Shown: piece by piece, positions 1 through 7,298 of the stretch
Numbering within the stretch: position 1 is the stretch's first letter
How the letters are laid out: each line of letters begins with the position of its first letter
Assembly (NCBI GenBank): GCA_964535875.1
Contig: CAZHUE010000104.1
Span: 1 to 9,420, forward strand
Direction of reading: 5' to 3'
From: QPIN01 sp964535875
Lineage (GTDB): Bacteria; Pseudomonadota; Gammaproteobacteria; Methylococcales; Methylomonadaceae
DNA length: 9,420 bases
The notes under the pieces: model-generated
What the model was told of the DNA's origin: nothing
The model's input: the letters and a program-made list of their open reading frames with translations, nothing else
Database searches by the model: none
Translations under genes and position numbers: made by a program

Positions 1-45
1 ATAGGAACAACGGAAATGGGAGAGGCGATTATTGCTGCTTTATAG
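1..45 (+). CDS. C-terminal end of an upstream gene (partial), possibly isocitrate/isopropylmalate dehydrogenase family
   Basis: Frame 1 is open from the window edge and ends at TAG 43-45, giving the last 14 residues IGTTEMGEAIIAAL. The other two forward frames are less protein-like here. A small hydrophobic 'T-T-x-E-M-G-x-A-I' stretch ending in 'AL' resembles the extreme C-terminus of the isocitrate/3-isopropylmalate/tartrate dehydrogenase family as I remember it. Fourteen residues are too few for a safe family call, so the assignment is a guess; that a coding region ends here is more likely than its identity. The next gene starts 40 nt downstream, close enough for co-transcription. Confidence 0.35.
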   Translation: MGTTEMGEAIIAAL

Positions 46-85
46 TTATTATTCGTGTTGTGTTGTACTAGACGCTTAATTATTT

Positions 86-673
86 ATGGCAGATAAAAAT
101 CAACAACGTAAAAAAGCATACAAAGCAAGAGATGCCCAGATAGATAAAGAAAAGCTGAGCAAAATTATCTGTCAAGAATTTATCTCAAACTTAGCCTATC
201 TGAAAGCTGATACAGTTATGTGGTATGTGCATTGTCGATCAGAAGTAAGAACTATTGACGCATTGAAAAAGGAGCTGAATGGGGAAAAAAAGATTGTGAT
301 TCCCTATTGTACCAAGGACAAAAACCAGCAGAATAAACTAGGGTTGTGGCTACTAGATGATATTACAGAATTAGTACCTGGAACTTGGGGTATTTTAGAG
401 CCTCAACAAGCGCGTTGGGAAGATAAAGAAAAAAATATTTTACCTCAGGAATTAGATTTAATTATGGTTCCAGGTGTTGCATTTGATAATAAAGGCGGGC
501 GCTTAGGTAATGGGGCTGGTTATTATGACCGGTTATTGCAAGATGTTAGGGTAGATACAATGTTAATAGCAGTTTGTTATGAATCACAAATGTGTAACAA
601 AGTCATTATGGCGCAGCATGATGTTTACATCGATGCTGTTTTAACGGAGAAAAATATTTATTATAAAAGCTGA
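86..673 (+). CDS. 5-formyltetrahydrofolate cyclo-ligase (5,10-methenyltetrahydrofolate synthetase)
   Basis: This cytoplasmic enzyme uses ATP to convert 5-formyltetrahydrofolate to 5,10-methenyltetrahydrofolate, returning a storage or inhibitory folate to the one-carbon pool. The 195-residue length is normal for the family. The basic N-terminus (QQRKKAYKARD, residues 6-16) matches the phosphate-binding lead helix. IPYCTKD near residues 72-78 fits the substrate region. MVPGVAFDNKGGRLGNGAGYYDR (residues 127-149, split here as MVPGVAF, then GGRLGNGAGYYDR) is the family's ATP/metal-binding signature. The usual G-x-G-G-G-Y-Y-D-R appears as GNGAGYYDR, with Ala144 in place of one Gly; the change is conservative and I expect activity. 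The ATG at 86 has no recognisable Shine-Dalgarno sequence, but it gives a full-length N-terminus. It lies 18 nt upstream of nspC. In many gammaproteobacteria this gene follows zapA and 6S RNA; neither is seen here, though the left edge is close. Known names are ygfA or fau in E. coli. Confidence 0.93.
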   Translation: MADKNQQRKKAYKARDAQIDKEKLSKIICQEFISNLAYLKADTVMWYVHCRSEVRTIDALKKELNGEKKIVIPYCTKDKNQQNKLGLWLLDDITELVPGTWGILEPQQARWEDKEKNILPQELDLIMVPGVAFDNKGGRLGNGAGYYDRLLQDVRVDTMLIAVCYESQMCNKVIMAQHDVYIDAVLTEKNIYYKS

Positions 674-677
674 ATTC

Positions 678-681
678 AGGA
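678..681 (+). promoter_or_regulatory. Ribosome binding site of nspC
   Basis: AGGA lies 10 nt before the ATG at 692, in the 18-nt gap after the cyclo-ligase stop codon. It is the clearest Shine-Dalgarno match in the window and supports the chosen nspC start. Confidence 0.6.
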
Positions 682-691
682 CAATACATAG

Positions 692-1828
692 ATGAATTTG
701 AATGTATTAAAGGATAATATAGAAAAAACACCGGCCTATGTATTTGATGAAAGTAACATTGATAATAATTTATCTCAACTGGTAGATCTAAAAAACAAAT
801 CAGGATGCCGGGTTTTATATTCAATCAAAGCTTTGCCTCTGGGGCTGGTTATAAACAAGGCAAAAAATTACTTAGATGGTTTGTCTGTCAGTTCTTTGTT
901 TGAAGCTCGTCTGGCAAAAGAAATTTTAGGTGATGTTGGTCATATTCAGATAACAACACCCGGTTTAAGGGATGATGAATTTAATGAGCTAAAAGAGCTT
1001 TGTACACATATTAGTTTTAATTCAATTAACCAGTATCAACGGTTTAATAAAAATTTAGCAATGCATACCTCATTTGGGTTTAGAATTAATCCAAAATTGT
1101 CATTTGCTACAGATTCGCGATTTAACCCTTGTAGGCAATACTCAAAATTAGGTATTAGTATTGACTCATTAAACTCAATTCCAGCAGGAATAGAAGGGTT
1201 ACATTTTCACACCGTATTTTCTCATCAAAACTTTTTACCATTAGAGAAAACAGTGGCACTTCTTAAAAAAAAGTTTGCTGGTGAATTGGGTCGATTAAAA
1301 TGGTTAAATCTGGGGGGTGGTTATCTTTATAATCAAATAGAGAATCAACAGCCTTTTATAAATCTGGTTAAACAACTAAAAACAGAGTTTGATATTGAAG
1401 TTTATATAGAGCCAGGGAAGTCGGTTATCAATGATGCGGGCTATTTAGTTTCAACAATTATTGACAGCTTTAGCTCAGATGGAAAAAAAGTATTGGTGCT
1501 AGATACTTCGGTAAATCATAACCCTGAAGTATTTGAGTATCAGAAAACTCTTCCTTTATTAGAAGAAGGTGATAATGGAGTATATTCCTATATTCTTGCT
1601 GGTTCCAGTTGTTTAGCGGGTGATTTATTTGGTGAATATCAGTTTGAAAAAATAGTTAGGGTTGGGGATAGAGTGGTTTTCTCAAATGTAGGTGCTTATA
1701 GTCTAGTAAAAGCTAATCGATTTAATGGTTATAATTTACCTGATATATATTGGATAGATACGGTTGGTAACTACACTCTGATAAAGAGTAGTAGCTATGA
1801 AAATTATCAAAAACAATGGGTGAGTTAA
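692..1828 (+). CDS. nspC: Carboxynorspermidine/carboxyspermidine decarboxylase
   Basis: NspC is a PLP-dependent, alanine-racemase-fold decarboxylase. It removes CO2 from carboxynorspermidine or carboxyspermidine to give norspermidine or spermidine, the last step of the aspartate-semialdehyde polyamine route. The protein has 378 residues, typical for NspC and shorter than the related LysA and SpeA enzymes. It opens with TPAYVFDE (13-20). YSIKALPL (43-50) carries the predicted Schiff-base lysine, Lys46. GLHFHTV contains His171/His173. LNLGGGY (205-211) is the glycine loop for PLP phosphate. IEPGK (Glu240-Pro-Gly-Lys243) contacts the cofactor. SSCLAGD gives Cys307 and Asp311, the C-x3-D element supplied across the dimer. 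The ATG at 692 has AGGA 10 nt upstream. The partner dehydrogenase that makes the substrate is not in this window. Whether the product is spermidine or norspermidine cannot be told from sequence. It is probably co-transcribed with the folate gene before it. Confidence 0.93.
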   Translation: MNLNVLKDNIEKTPAYVFDESNIDNNLSQLVDLKNKSGCRVLYSIKALPLGLVINKAKNYLDGLSVSSLFEARLAKEILGDVGHIQITTPGLRDDEFNELKELCTHISFNSINQYQRFNKNLAMHTSFGFRINPKLSFATDSRFNPCRQYSKLGISIDSLNSIPAGIEGLHFHTVFSHQNFLPLEKTVALLKKKFAGELGRLKWLNLGGGYLYNQIENQQPFINLVKQLKTEFDIEVYIEPGKSVINDAGYLVSTIIDSFSSDGKKVLVLDTSVNHNPEVFEYQKTLPLLEEGDNGVYSYILAGSSCLAGDLFGEYQFEKIVRVGDRVVFSNVGAYSLVKANRFNGYNLPDIYWIDTVGNYTLIKSSSYENYQKQWVS

Positions 1829-1967
1829 CGAAGATAGGGTGTCGTTATAAATTAAGGACTGACATCTGTGTGCATAGAATATTCGATAACGTCTAAAAAA
1901 TTTTGTTTTGAAGCATTTGTAAGCTCATAGCTGCTCAGACAGAATTAATAGAAGTGTCCTTTAAAAT
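1829..1967. other. Convergent intergenic gap between nspC and the HDOD gene
   Basis: These 139 bp separate two genes that run toward each other, so transcription from both sides should end here. I see no strong G+C-rich hairpin followed by a T-run on either strand. The best candidates are weak: CGTTAT (1843-1848) can pair with ATAACG (1886-1891) before an A/T-rich run, and AAATTAAGGAC (1849-1859) has a bulged complement at 1956-1969. No small ORF is convincing. Confidence 0.5.
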
Positions 1968-2816
1968 TTAAGTTGGGTAAAAAAACTTAAAAACTTCTTC
2001 AAATTCTTGATGTGCCCGATCAATAATTTTAGCCATATCTTCTAGTGGAATATCTATGTGACTAATTTCTGCATCACTGAAGGTGAGATCCATTTTGCTG
2101 TAGCTATCAGCTAATCGTATGATTGAAGCAATTTTGTGAAATGCCTCAGTATTATCAGGTAAGACATGTAACTCTATGCTTTTTGTAATAATATCGGGTA
2201 GTTTCCAAAGTTGTGTTAATGCGGCACCGGTTTGATAATGATTAAACCCAATGATGATTTCTTCAAAATTTATTTCATCTAGATCAGTTGGTTCTTCTTG
2301 GGCGTGTAATAATAAATTAACTTCTCCTGCCAGTTCCGGAATGCGACGAAAAAATATTAATTGACCAATATTATGTAGTATTCCACAAATAAAAATAGAT
2401 TCTGAAAATTCTTTTCCTAGCAAATCATCTATTCCTTTTGCTATAAGCGCACAGCGGAGGCTTCTTGCCCAAAAATCATGCATAGAAATCAAGTCGCTAG
2501 GTAGATCAGAGAAGCTCTCTATTACAACAGTACTTAAGACGATACTTTGTAGTTCTTTGCTTCCAATAAGACTAATTGCACGGTCAATAGAAGAGATTTT
2601 TGAAGGAAAACCAAAAAATGCACTATTAACTATTTTCAGTAATTTTATTGATAATGCTGGGTCGTTTTCGATAATATAAGCAGCATCAGCCAGTGATTTA
2701 GTTGGGTTATCAATAGTTTCTTGTAATTTAAAATAAATATTAGGCGTAGACGCAAGTGCTGAGTCACCTCTTAACAGATCAGAAATTGCAAGATTATGTT
2801 GTAAAATAATTGACAT
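1968..2816 (-). CDS. HDOD domain protein (signal-output regulator)
   Basis: HDOD proteins carry a helical domain related to the HD phosphohydrolases but lacking their metal-binding residues. They serve as non-enzymatic output or scaffold modules in bacterial signalling, often near cyclic-di-GMP and chemotaxis genes. The protein has 282 residues, no signal peptide and no membrane segment, so it is cytoplasmic. Family marks are NDPALSIKLLKIVNSAFFGFP (residues 51-71, containing NSAFFGFP at 64-71), ISSIDRAISLIG (75-86), GILHNIGQL (145-153, where the true HD families have H-D and a conserved Lys), NHYQTGAAL (192-200) and LWKLPDII (203-210). The HDOD core covers about residues 12-212; the rest is a helical tail with no recognised domain. 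The first ATG (complement of 2814-2816) has no Shine-Dalgarno sequence. It is divergent from the GGDEF-EAL gene across 238 bp, which suggests shared regulation. The specific process it controls is unknown. Confidence 0.88.
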   Translation of the reverse strand: MSIILQHNLAISDLLRGDSALASTPNIYFKLQETIDNPTKSLADAAYIIENDPALSIKLLKIVNSAFFGFPSKISSIDRAISLIGSKELQSIVLSTVVIESFSDLPSDLISMHDFWARSLRCALIAKGIDDLLGKEFSESIFICGILHNIGQLIFFRRIPELAGEVNLLLHAQEEPTDLDEINFEEIIIGFNHYQTGAALTQLWKLPDIITKSIELHVLPDNTEAFHKIASIIRLADSYSKMDLTFSDAEISHIDIPLEDMAKIIDRAHQEFEEVFKFFYPT

Positions 2817-2930
2817 ATCACAAAAAATTTTGAAAAAAGGTTATAGTTAGTAGCGTTAAAACAGAGCTCAGGGTAGAATACAATATTAAGTTTTGAATTT
2901 TAATCTATAAAACCAGTGATGCTCTGAATG

Positions 2931-2954
2931 TTTAGAAATTTAGAAATTTAGAAA
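2931..2954. repeat. Three perfect tandem copies of an 8-bp unit, TTTAGAAA
   Basis: The copies occupy 2931-2938, 2939-2946 and 2947-2954 with no mismatch, and are followed by TTAG, a slightly offset partial copy. They lie in the middle of the divergent control region, 114 bp upstream of the HDOD start and about 100 bp upstream of the GGDEF-EAL start. Each AAATTT junction is itself palindromic. The array could be regulator-binding sites or a slippage-prone tract; its AT-richness also allows a simple replication-slippage origin with no function. Confidence 0.85.
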
Positions 2955-3045
2955 TTAGCTTTAACTTTAGTTGGTATTGTAATTAACTTCAAGCTTGACG
3001 CTTAATTGTTGTGTTTTTGGGTAAAAATTGGGTAAGTGAAAGCTT

Positions 3046-3050
3046 GGTGA
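3046..3050 (+). promoter_or_regulatory. Probable ribosome binding site of the GGDEF-EAL gene
   Basis: GGTGA lies 4 nt before the ATG at 3055. It is a partial match to AGGAGGTGA with slightly short spacing, and it supports 3055 as the start. Confidence 0.45.
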
Positions 3051-3054
3051 CAAT

Positions 3055-4932
3055 ATGGAAATAAGTGAAAATCTAAAAAATAAAATAATTATTGTTGCCG
3101 ATACAGACTCTAGGTTAGTCATAGATATTGTTGCTTCTCTTAAAAAAGAGGGCTATTTCAATATTAAAATAGCTAAGGATGGCAAGAAAGTTTATGATCA
3201 CTTGAAGCCTTATTACGAAGAACCTGAGAAAATTGGTTTGATTATCATTGGTGAAAACTTACCTTTATGCAACGTTGATGAGATGTACATAACAATGTCA
3301 AATTTTGAAGGGGGCGTTCTTGTTCCTTTTATTATTTTACAATCAGATAAAAGCAATATTGATACTTCTGGGTTTGGAAGTAATAATTCTTATAGTAAAG
3401 GATTGGTTCATTCTATAGCTTGCCCTGTTAATTTTCCAGAGTTTTTGCTTGTTGTTGGTTTTCAATTGCTTATGAACTATGAGCGGTTTCTTCGTTATAG
3501 ACAGGAAGACCGGTTAATCAATGAACTAGCAGAAAGAAAGGTTGTAGATGCAAGGTTAAAATATCTGGTTGTTCATGATGAGTTAACTAGTCTTTTAAAT
3601 CGTCAAAATTTTGAAAGAAGACTGCGTCTGGTTTTAAAGAGAAATAATAGACTTCATCAAAATGGAGGGTTGTTATTCATAGATGTTGATTTATTTAGTT
3701 TAATCAATGAACTTGAAGGTTTCGATGTTGGCGATAGATTGTTGGTTGAAATCGTTGCAATTATTAGTAAATTGACGAATCCAGGGGATTTGTTTGCCCG
3801 TATTGGCTCTGATGAATTTTGTCTTTTTCTTGATAACAGATCAGCTGCGGAGATTGAGCGATTTGCTGAGAAGATTAGAAAAGATATTTATGAAGCAAGG
3901 CTTTTTATTGGCGATGCTTGTTATTGTACTTCTGTATCGATTGGAATATCAGGGCAAAATACTAGAAAAGCAGTTTATCACCCCGGTGAAATGATTTCTC
4001 GAGCAAGACAAGCCTGTATAATCGCTAAGGAAAGTGGTCGTAATATGATCAAGGAATACAGCGAAGATCACGCTCGAGTACAAGAAAGAGCTAGAGATGT
4101 ATATTGGGTTCCTTTAATTAGGAATGCACTTGTTGAGGGAAAGTTATTTCTCGTTTATCAGCCTATTGTAAATTTGGCGAATGGAGATATTTCTCATTAT
4201 GAAGCGCTCATTAGAATGAGAGGGCTTGATAATGAAATTATTTCTCCTATTGATTTTATTCCAGTTGCGGAACGAATTGGGTTGATTCACAGAATTGATC
4301 TTTGGGTGATAGAGCAGGCAATTGATTTTCTTGCTGCATTGCCCGCAAAAATGTCAAAAATTTCATTAGCAATTAATCTTTCTAGTGTGGCATTTCAAGA
4401 TAGCTCTTTATTACCTACAATAAAAGAAAAACTTGAGCTTAGCTGGGTAGACGCGGAACGTATTACCTTTGAAATTACTGAAACGGTAGCCGTTGATAAG
4501 GTAGAACAAACACGAGAATTAATTACAAAAATTCGGGCGTTAGGCTGTAAGTTTGCATTAGATGATTTTGGTGCCGGTTTTTGTTCTTTTAATTACCTTA
4601 AATCTTTCCCTGTAGATTATATAAAAATTGATGGCCAGTTTATCCGAAATTTAGTTGATAATGATACTGATCAAGTGTTAGTTAAATCTATGGTTGAAGT
4701 TGCAAAAAAACTTGGAAAGAAAACAATCGCAGAATATGTAGAAACGCCCGGTGCAATAGAAAAACTAAGAGAAATTGGAATAGATTTAGGTCAAGGGTAT
4801 CTTTTCGGAAAACCACAAATGAAGCTACTTTCCAAGACAAAAATATCGCTTAATGATTTAATTAAACGTAAAGACAAGACTAAAAAGGTATATCCAAAAA
4901 TTGATACGGGTAAGAAGAATTTTATACGATAA
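3055..4932 (+). CDS. Pseudo-receiver / degenerate GGDEF / EAL protein, predicted cyclic-di-GMP phosphodiesterase
   Basis: The predicted job is hydrolysis of cyclic-di-GMP to pGpG by the EAL domain. The protein has 625 residues, is cytoplasmic and has no membrane segment. Residues 10-135 look like a receiver fold (IIIVADTD, 11-18), but the phospho-acceptor position in LIIIGENLP (62-70) is Gly67, and the usual Lys before Pro is Cys123 (ACPV). A coiled linker (145-170) leads to GGDEF (about 171-335). There the signature is GSDEF (251-255), the inhibitory R-x-x-D is NPGD (242-245), and the Lys of D-x-F-K is Ser215, so cyclase activity is doubtful. The EAL domain (about 350-590) keeps Glu383 (EALIRM), Asn441, Glu473, Asp503-Asp504, Lys524, Glu560 and Gln580, matching the catalytic set of active EAL enzymes such as RocR. 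A basic tail follows. Architecture recalls FimX, but FimX has a PAS domain and a non-catalytic EAL. It is divergent from the HDOD gene; mrcB begins 29 nt downstream. Confidence 0.9.
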   Translation: MEISENLKNKIIIVADTDSRLVIDIVASLKKEGYFNIKIAKDGKKVYDHLKPYYEEPEKIGLIIIGENLPLCNVDEMYITMSNFEGGVLVPFIILQSDKSNIDTSGFGSNNSYSKGLVHSIACPVNFPEFLLVVGFQLLMNYERFLRYRQEDRLINELAERKVVDARLKYLVVHDELTSLLNRQNFERRLRLVLKRNNRLHQNGGLLFIDVDLFSLINELEGFDVGDRLLVEIVAIISKLTNPGDLFARIGSDEFCLFLDNRSAAEIERFAEKIRKDIYEARLFIGDACYCTSVSIGISGQNTRKAVYHPGEMISRARQACIIAKESGRNMIKEYSEDHARVQERARDVYWVPLIRNALVEGKLFLVYQPIVNLANGDISHYEALIRMRGLDNEIISPIDFIPVAERIGLIHRIDLWVIEQAIDFLAALPAKMSKISLAINLSSVAFQDSSLLPTIKEKLELSWVDAERITFEITETVAVDKVEQTRELITKIRALGCKFALDDFGAGFCSFNYLKSFPVDYIKIDGQFIRNLVDNDTDQVLVKSMVEVAKKLGKKTIAEYVETPGAIEKLREIGIDLGQGYLFGKPQMKLLSKTKISLNDLIKRKDKTKKVYPKIDTGKKNFIR

Positions 4933-4961
4933 TATCTTTTTTATGATTTTGTTATTAGTAA

Positions 4962-7298
4962 ATGCTTATGCCTAAAAAAGGGGGTAAAAGTAGTAGAAAG
5001 AAGAAAAAGAGTAAACAGTCTTTTCATTGGTTTAAAAAGAGTGTTTTATTTTTTCTTTTAATATCTGGGTTTGTTTTTCTTTCTTATATAAGTTATCTGG
5101 ATTATACAGTACGTAAAACATTTAAAGGTAAACCATGGTCAATCCCGGCTAAAGTATATGCCGCCCCTCTTGAAATCTATAGTGGCTATAAAATAAAAAT
5201 CGATCAGTTTGAAGACCTATTACAACAACTAAACTATAGGCAGGATTATCAGCTTTCATCTGAAGGAAGTTACTACAAAAAAGAACAGCAAATTAGTGTT
5301 AAAACTCGAAAATTTACATTCTGGGATAAAAAACAAGAAAGTAAACTATTAAGAATTAAATTTTCCAGAACTGCTATTTCTAAACTTCTTAGTCTAAGCA
5401 CCTCAAGAGAAATACCTATTGTCAGAATGGATCCAGTGCAAATAGGTAGTTTTTACCCTACTAGAAAAGAAGATCGTATTTTAATAACACTTGAAAATAC
5501 CCCAGATTCTCTAATACAAGGTTTATTAGCAACAGAAGACCATGATTTTTATAGTCATATTGGTATATCATTTAAAGCAATAGCAAGAGCGATCTGGGTA
5601 AATATTCGTGCAGGGTCTGTAGTACAGGGAGGAAGTACGATTACTCAGCAATTGATTAAAAACTTTTATCTTTCACCTGAAAAAAGTCTGTGGCGTAAAT
5701 TGAAAGAAGCATTTATGGCTATGATTTTAGAATTTAATTATGAGAAAGACGAGATATTACAAGCCTATTTGAATGAGATTTATTTAGGCCAGGATGGTGC
5801 TAGTTCAGTACATGGTTTTGGCTTAGCTAGTCAATTTTATTTTGGTCGACCTTTAAAAAACTTACCTTTACATGAAGTTGCCGCTCTTGTTGCCTTGGTA
5901 CGAGGGCCATCTTATTATGATCTTAGAAAGCATCCAAACCGGGCAATTAAACGCCGAAATTTAGTTTTAGACGAAATGCATGGACAAGGATTTATTACTA
6001 AAAAACAAGCGCTAACAGCAAAACGAAATAAACTGGATGTTATTCTACGGCCTCATCGATCAACTAATCGCTATCCGGGCTTTTTAGATTTAGTTCGACG
6101 ACAATTAAAACAAGAATATAGGGAAGAAGATTTAACAACGGAAGGTTTAAAAATTTTTACCACTATTGATAATCAAGTTCAGAATGTTCTAGAGAAAACA
6201 ATTGAGCACAAATTAAAGCAGTTAGAAAAAAACCCTAAAAGTGCAAAGTTAGAAACAGCAGTAATTGTCACGAGAAGAGAGGGTGGAGAAATTGTGGCTT
6301 TGGCTGGTGGGCGTGACCCAAGAGGCGTTGGTTTTAATAGGGCTTTAGATGCTGTCAGACCTATAGGCTCATTAATAAAACCAGTGGTTTATTTAACAGC
6401 ACTTGAATACCCAAATAGATATACTATTACGACAAAAGTAAATGATACTAGGATAAAAATTAAGGATAAAAAAGGACAGATATGGAAACCTAGAAACTAT
6501 GGTAAAAGAGAGCATGGTATTGTGGAATTTCATACAGCGCTTGCTCAATCCTATAACTTAGCAACTGTACATATAGGAATGGATGTAGGGCTTGCCAGAA
6601 TAGCTAAAACCCTTAGAAGCTTGGGAGTTGGAAGAACTGTGAATTTATACCCATCATTATTATTGGGTGCTTCGCCTTTGACACCATTAGAAGTTACGCA
6701 AATGTATCAAACATTGGCGGGTGATGGATTTTCAACCCCCTTACGTTCTATCCGTGCAGTTATTGCAGCAGATGGGGAAAGGTTGCAAAGCTACCCTTAT
6801 ACTGTTCGTCAAGTAGTAGATCCCGCCGCAACTTTTATCACTAACACTATATTACAGGAAGTTATGTTTAAAGGAACGGGGCGATCAGCTTATCGGTATA
6901 TTCCAAAAGAGTTTGGTTTGGTCGGTAAAACAGGAACAACAAATCAATTAAGGGATAGCTGGTTTGCAGGGTATAGCGGTGATTATCTATCTGTAGCTTG
7001 GATAGGTCGTGATGATAATAAACCATCTGGATTAACTGGGGCAAGTGGAGCATTACAAATTTGGACTGATTTGATGGAACAAATCTCCACTCAACCGGTC
7101 TATTTAATTCCTCCTGATAATATAGAGATGCATTGGATTGATCCTGCTAATGGTTTACTTGCAAATGAAGAGTGTGTGGGAGCTTCTCTATTTCCTTACA
7201 TTAAGGGTTCGGAGCCTGAACTAAGTTCACCGTGTCTTGATACGACAATTAATCGAACAAAAACTTGGTTGAATGATTTTTTTGATAATAATTTTTAG
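4962..7298 (+). CDS. mrcB: Penicillin-binding protein 1B, bifunctional peptidoglycan glycosyltransferase/transpeptidase
   Basis: PBP1b polymerises lipid II into glycan strands and cross-links the peptides, anchored in the inner membrane facing the periplasm. The 778-residue chain has a short, very basic cytoplasmic tail (KKGGKSSRKKKKSK, 5-18), one membrane segment (about 27-46) and a UB2H-like region (about 58-145, starting GKPWSIPAKVYAAPLE). The glycosyltransferase family 51 domain (about 165-340) has TEDHDFYSH with catalytic Glu192, QGGSTITQQLIKNF, Glu249 (equivalent to E. coli Glu290) and YLNEIYLGQ. The transpeptidase domain has the nucleophile Ser470 in GSLIK, SYN at 530-532 and KTGTT at 656-660. 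Cys738 and Cys758 near the C-terminus could form the disulfide known in E. coli PBP1b. ATG 4962 was chosen; ATG 4968 is equally possible and neither has a Shine-Dalgarno sequence. The UB2H domain predicts an outer-membrane LpoB-like activator, not seen here. The stop codon overlaps the lolA start by 1 nt. Confidence 0.95.
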   Translation: MLMPKKGGKSSRKKKKSKQSFHWFKKSVLFFLLISGFVFLSYISYLDYTVRKTFKGKPWSIPAKVYAAPLEIYSGYKIKIDQFEDLLQQLNYRQDYQLSSEGSYYKKEQQISVKTRKFTFWDKKQESKLLRIKFSRTAISKLLSLSTSREIPIVRMDPVQIGSFYPTRKEDRILITLENTPDSLIQGLLATEDHDFYSHIGISFKAIARAIWVNIRAGSVVQGGSTITQQLIKNFYLSPEKSLWRKLKEAFMAMILEFNYEKDEILQAYLNEIYLGQDGASSVHGFGLASQFYFGRPLKNLPLHEVAALVALVRGPSYYDLRKHPNRAIKRRNLVLDEMHGQGFITKKQALTAKRNKLDVILRPHRSTNRYPGFLDLVRRQLKQEYREEDLTTEGLKIFTTIDNQVQNVLEKTIEHKLKQLEKNPKSAKLETAVIVTRREGGEIVALAGGRDPRGVGFNRALDAVRPIGSLIKPVVYLTALEYPNRYTITTKVNDTRIKIKDKKGQIWKPRNYGKREHGIVEFHTALAQSYNLATVHIGMDVGLARIAKTLRSLGVGRTVNLYPSLLLGASPLTPLEVTQMYQTLAGDGFSTPLRSIRAVIAADGERLQSYPYTVRQVVDPAATFITNTILQEVMFKGTGRSAYRYIPKEFGLVGKTGTTNQLRDSWFAGYSGDYLSVAWIGRDDNKPSGLTGASGALQIWTDLMEQISTQPVYLIPPDNIEMHWIDPANGLLANEECVGASLFPYIKGSEPELSSPCLDTTINRTKTWLNDFFDNNF

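Larger units (their letters stand above)
2817..3054. promoter_or_regulatory. Divergent intergenic region between the HDOD and GGDEF-EAL genes
   Basis: These 238 bp must hold the promoters of both divergent genes unless one is served from further away. The segment is very AT-rich (about 23% GC in 2881-2940 by hand count). It contains a TTGACG hexamer at 2995-3000 that could be a -35 element facing right, but no good -10 element lies at 16-18 nt, so I do not call a promoter. The three TTTAGAAA copies near the middle are listed separately. Confidence 0.55.

Noticed and set aside
1..85. 6S RNA (ssrS) expected upstream of the cyclo-ligase gene in gammaproteobacteria
   Set aside because: There are only 85 bases before the gene, part of which appears to be coding; 6S RNA is about 180 nt and no matching structure is seen.
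606..824. Antisense ORF of 72 codons over the cyclo-ligase/nspC junction
   Set aside because: It lies opposite two well-supported genes, shows no recognisable motif and has a low-complexity, AT-driven composition.
1849..1969. Long-range inverted repeat AAATTAAGGAC / GTCCTTTAAAATTT as a bidirectional terminator
   Set aside because: The arms are almost 100 nt apart, need a bulge and are AT-rich; no compact hairpin with a T-run results.
2365..2390. Loss of the catalytic HD pair (HN in GILHNIGQL) as a damaged enzyme
   Set aside because: Lack of a complete HD metal site is normal for HDOD domains, so this is not degeneration.
71..3007. Shared 11-mer GACGCTTAATT at 71-81 and 2997-3007, upstream of two genes
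   Set aside because: Several shared 11-mers are expected by chance in a window this size, and the flanks do not match.
2995..3028. Possible sigma-70 promoter (TTGACG and TAAAAAT) before the GGDEF-EAL gene
   Set aside because: The -35 hexamer is good, but the best -10-like sequence is about 21 nt away and matches poorly; in DNA this AT-rich such matches are expected by chance.
3794..3994. 66-codon ORF in another frame inside the GGDEF domain
   Set aside because: It is fully contained in the conserved GGDEF coding frame and has no independent support.
6868..7053. Antisense ORF of 61 codons opposite the PBP1b transpeptidase domain
   Set aside because: It is a shadow of the KTGTT-region coding sequence with no motif or ribosome site.
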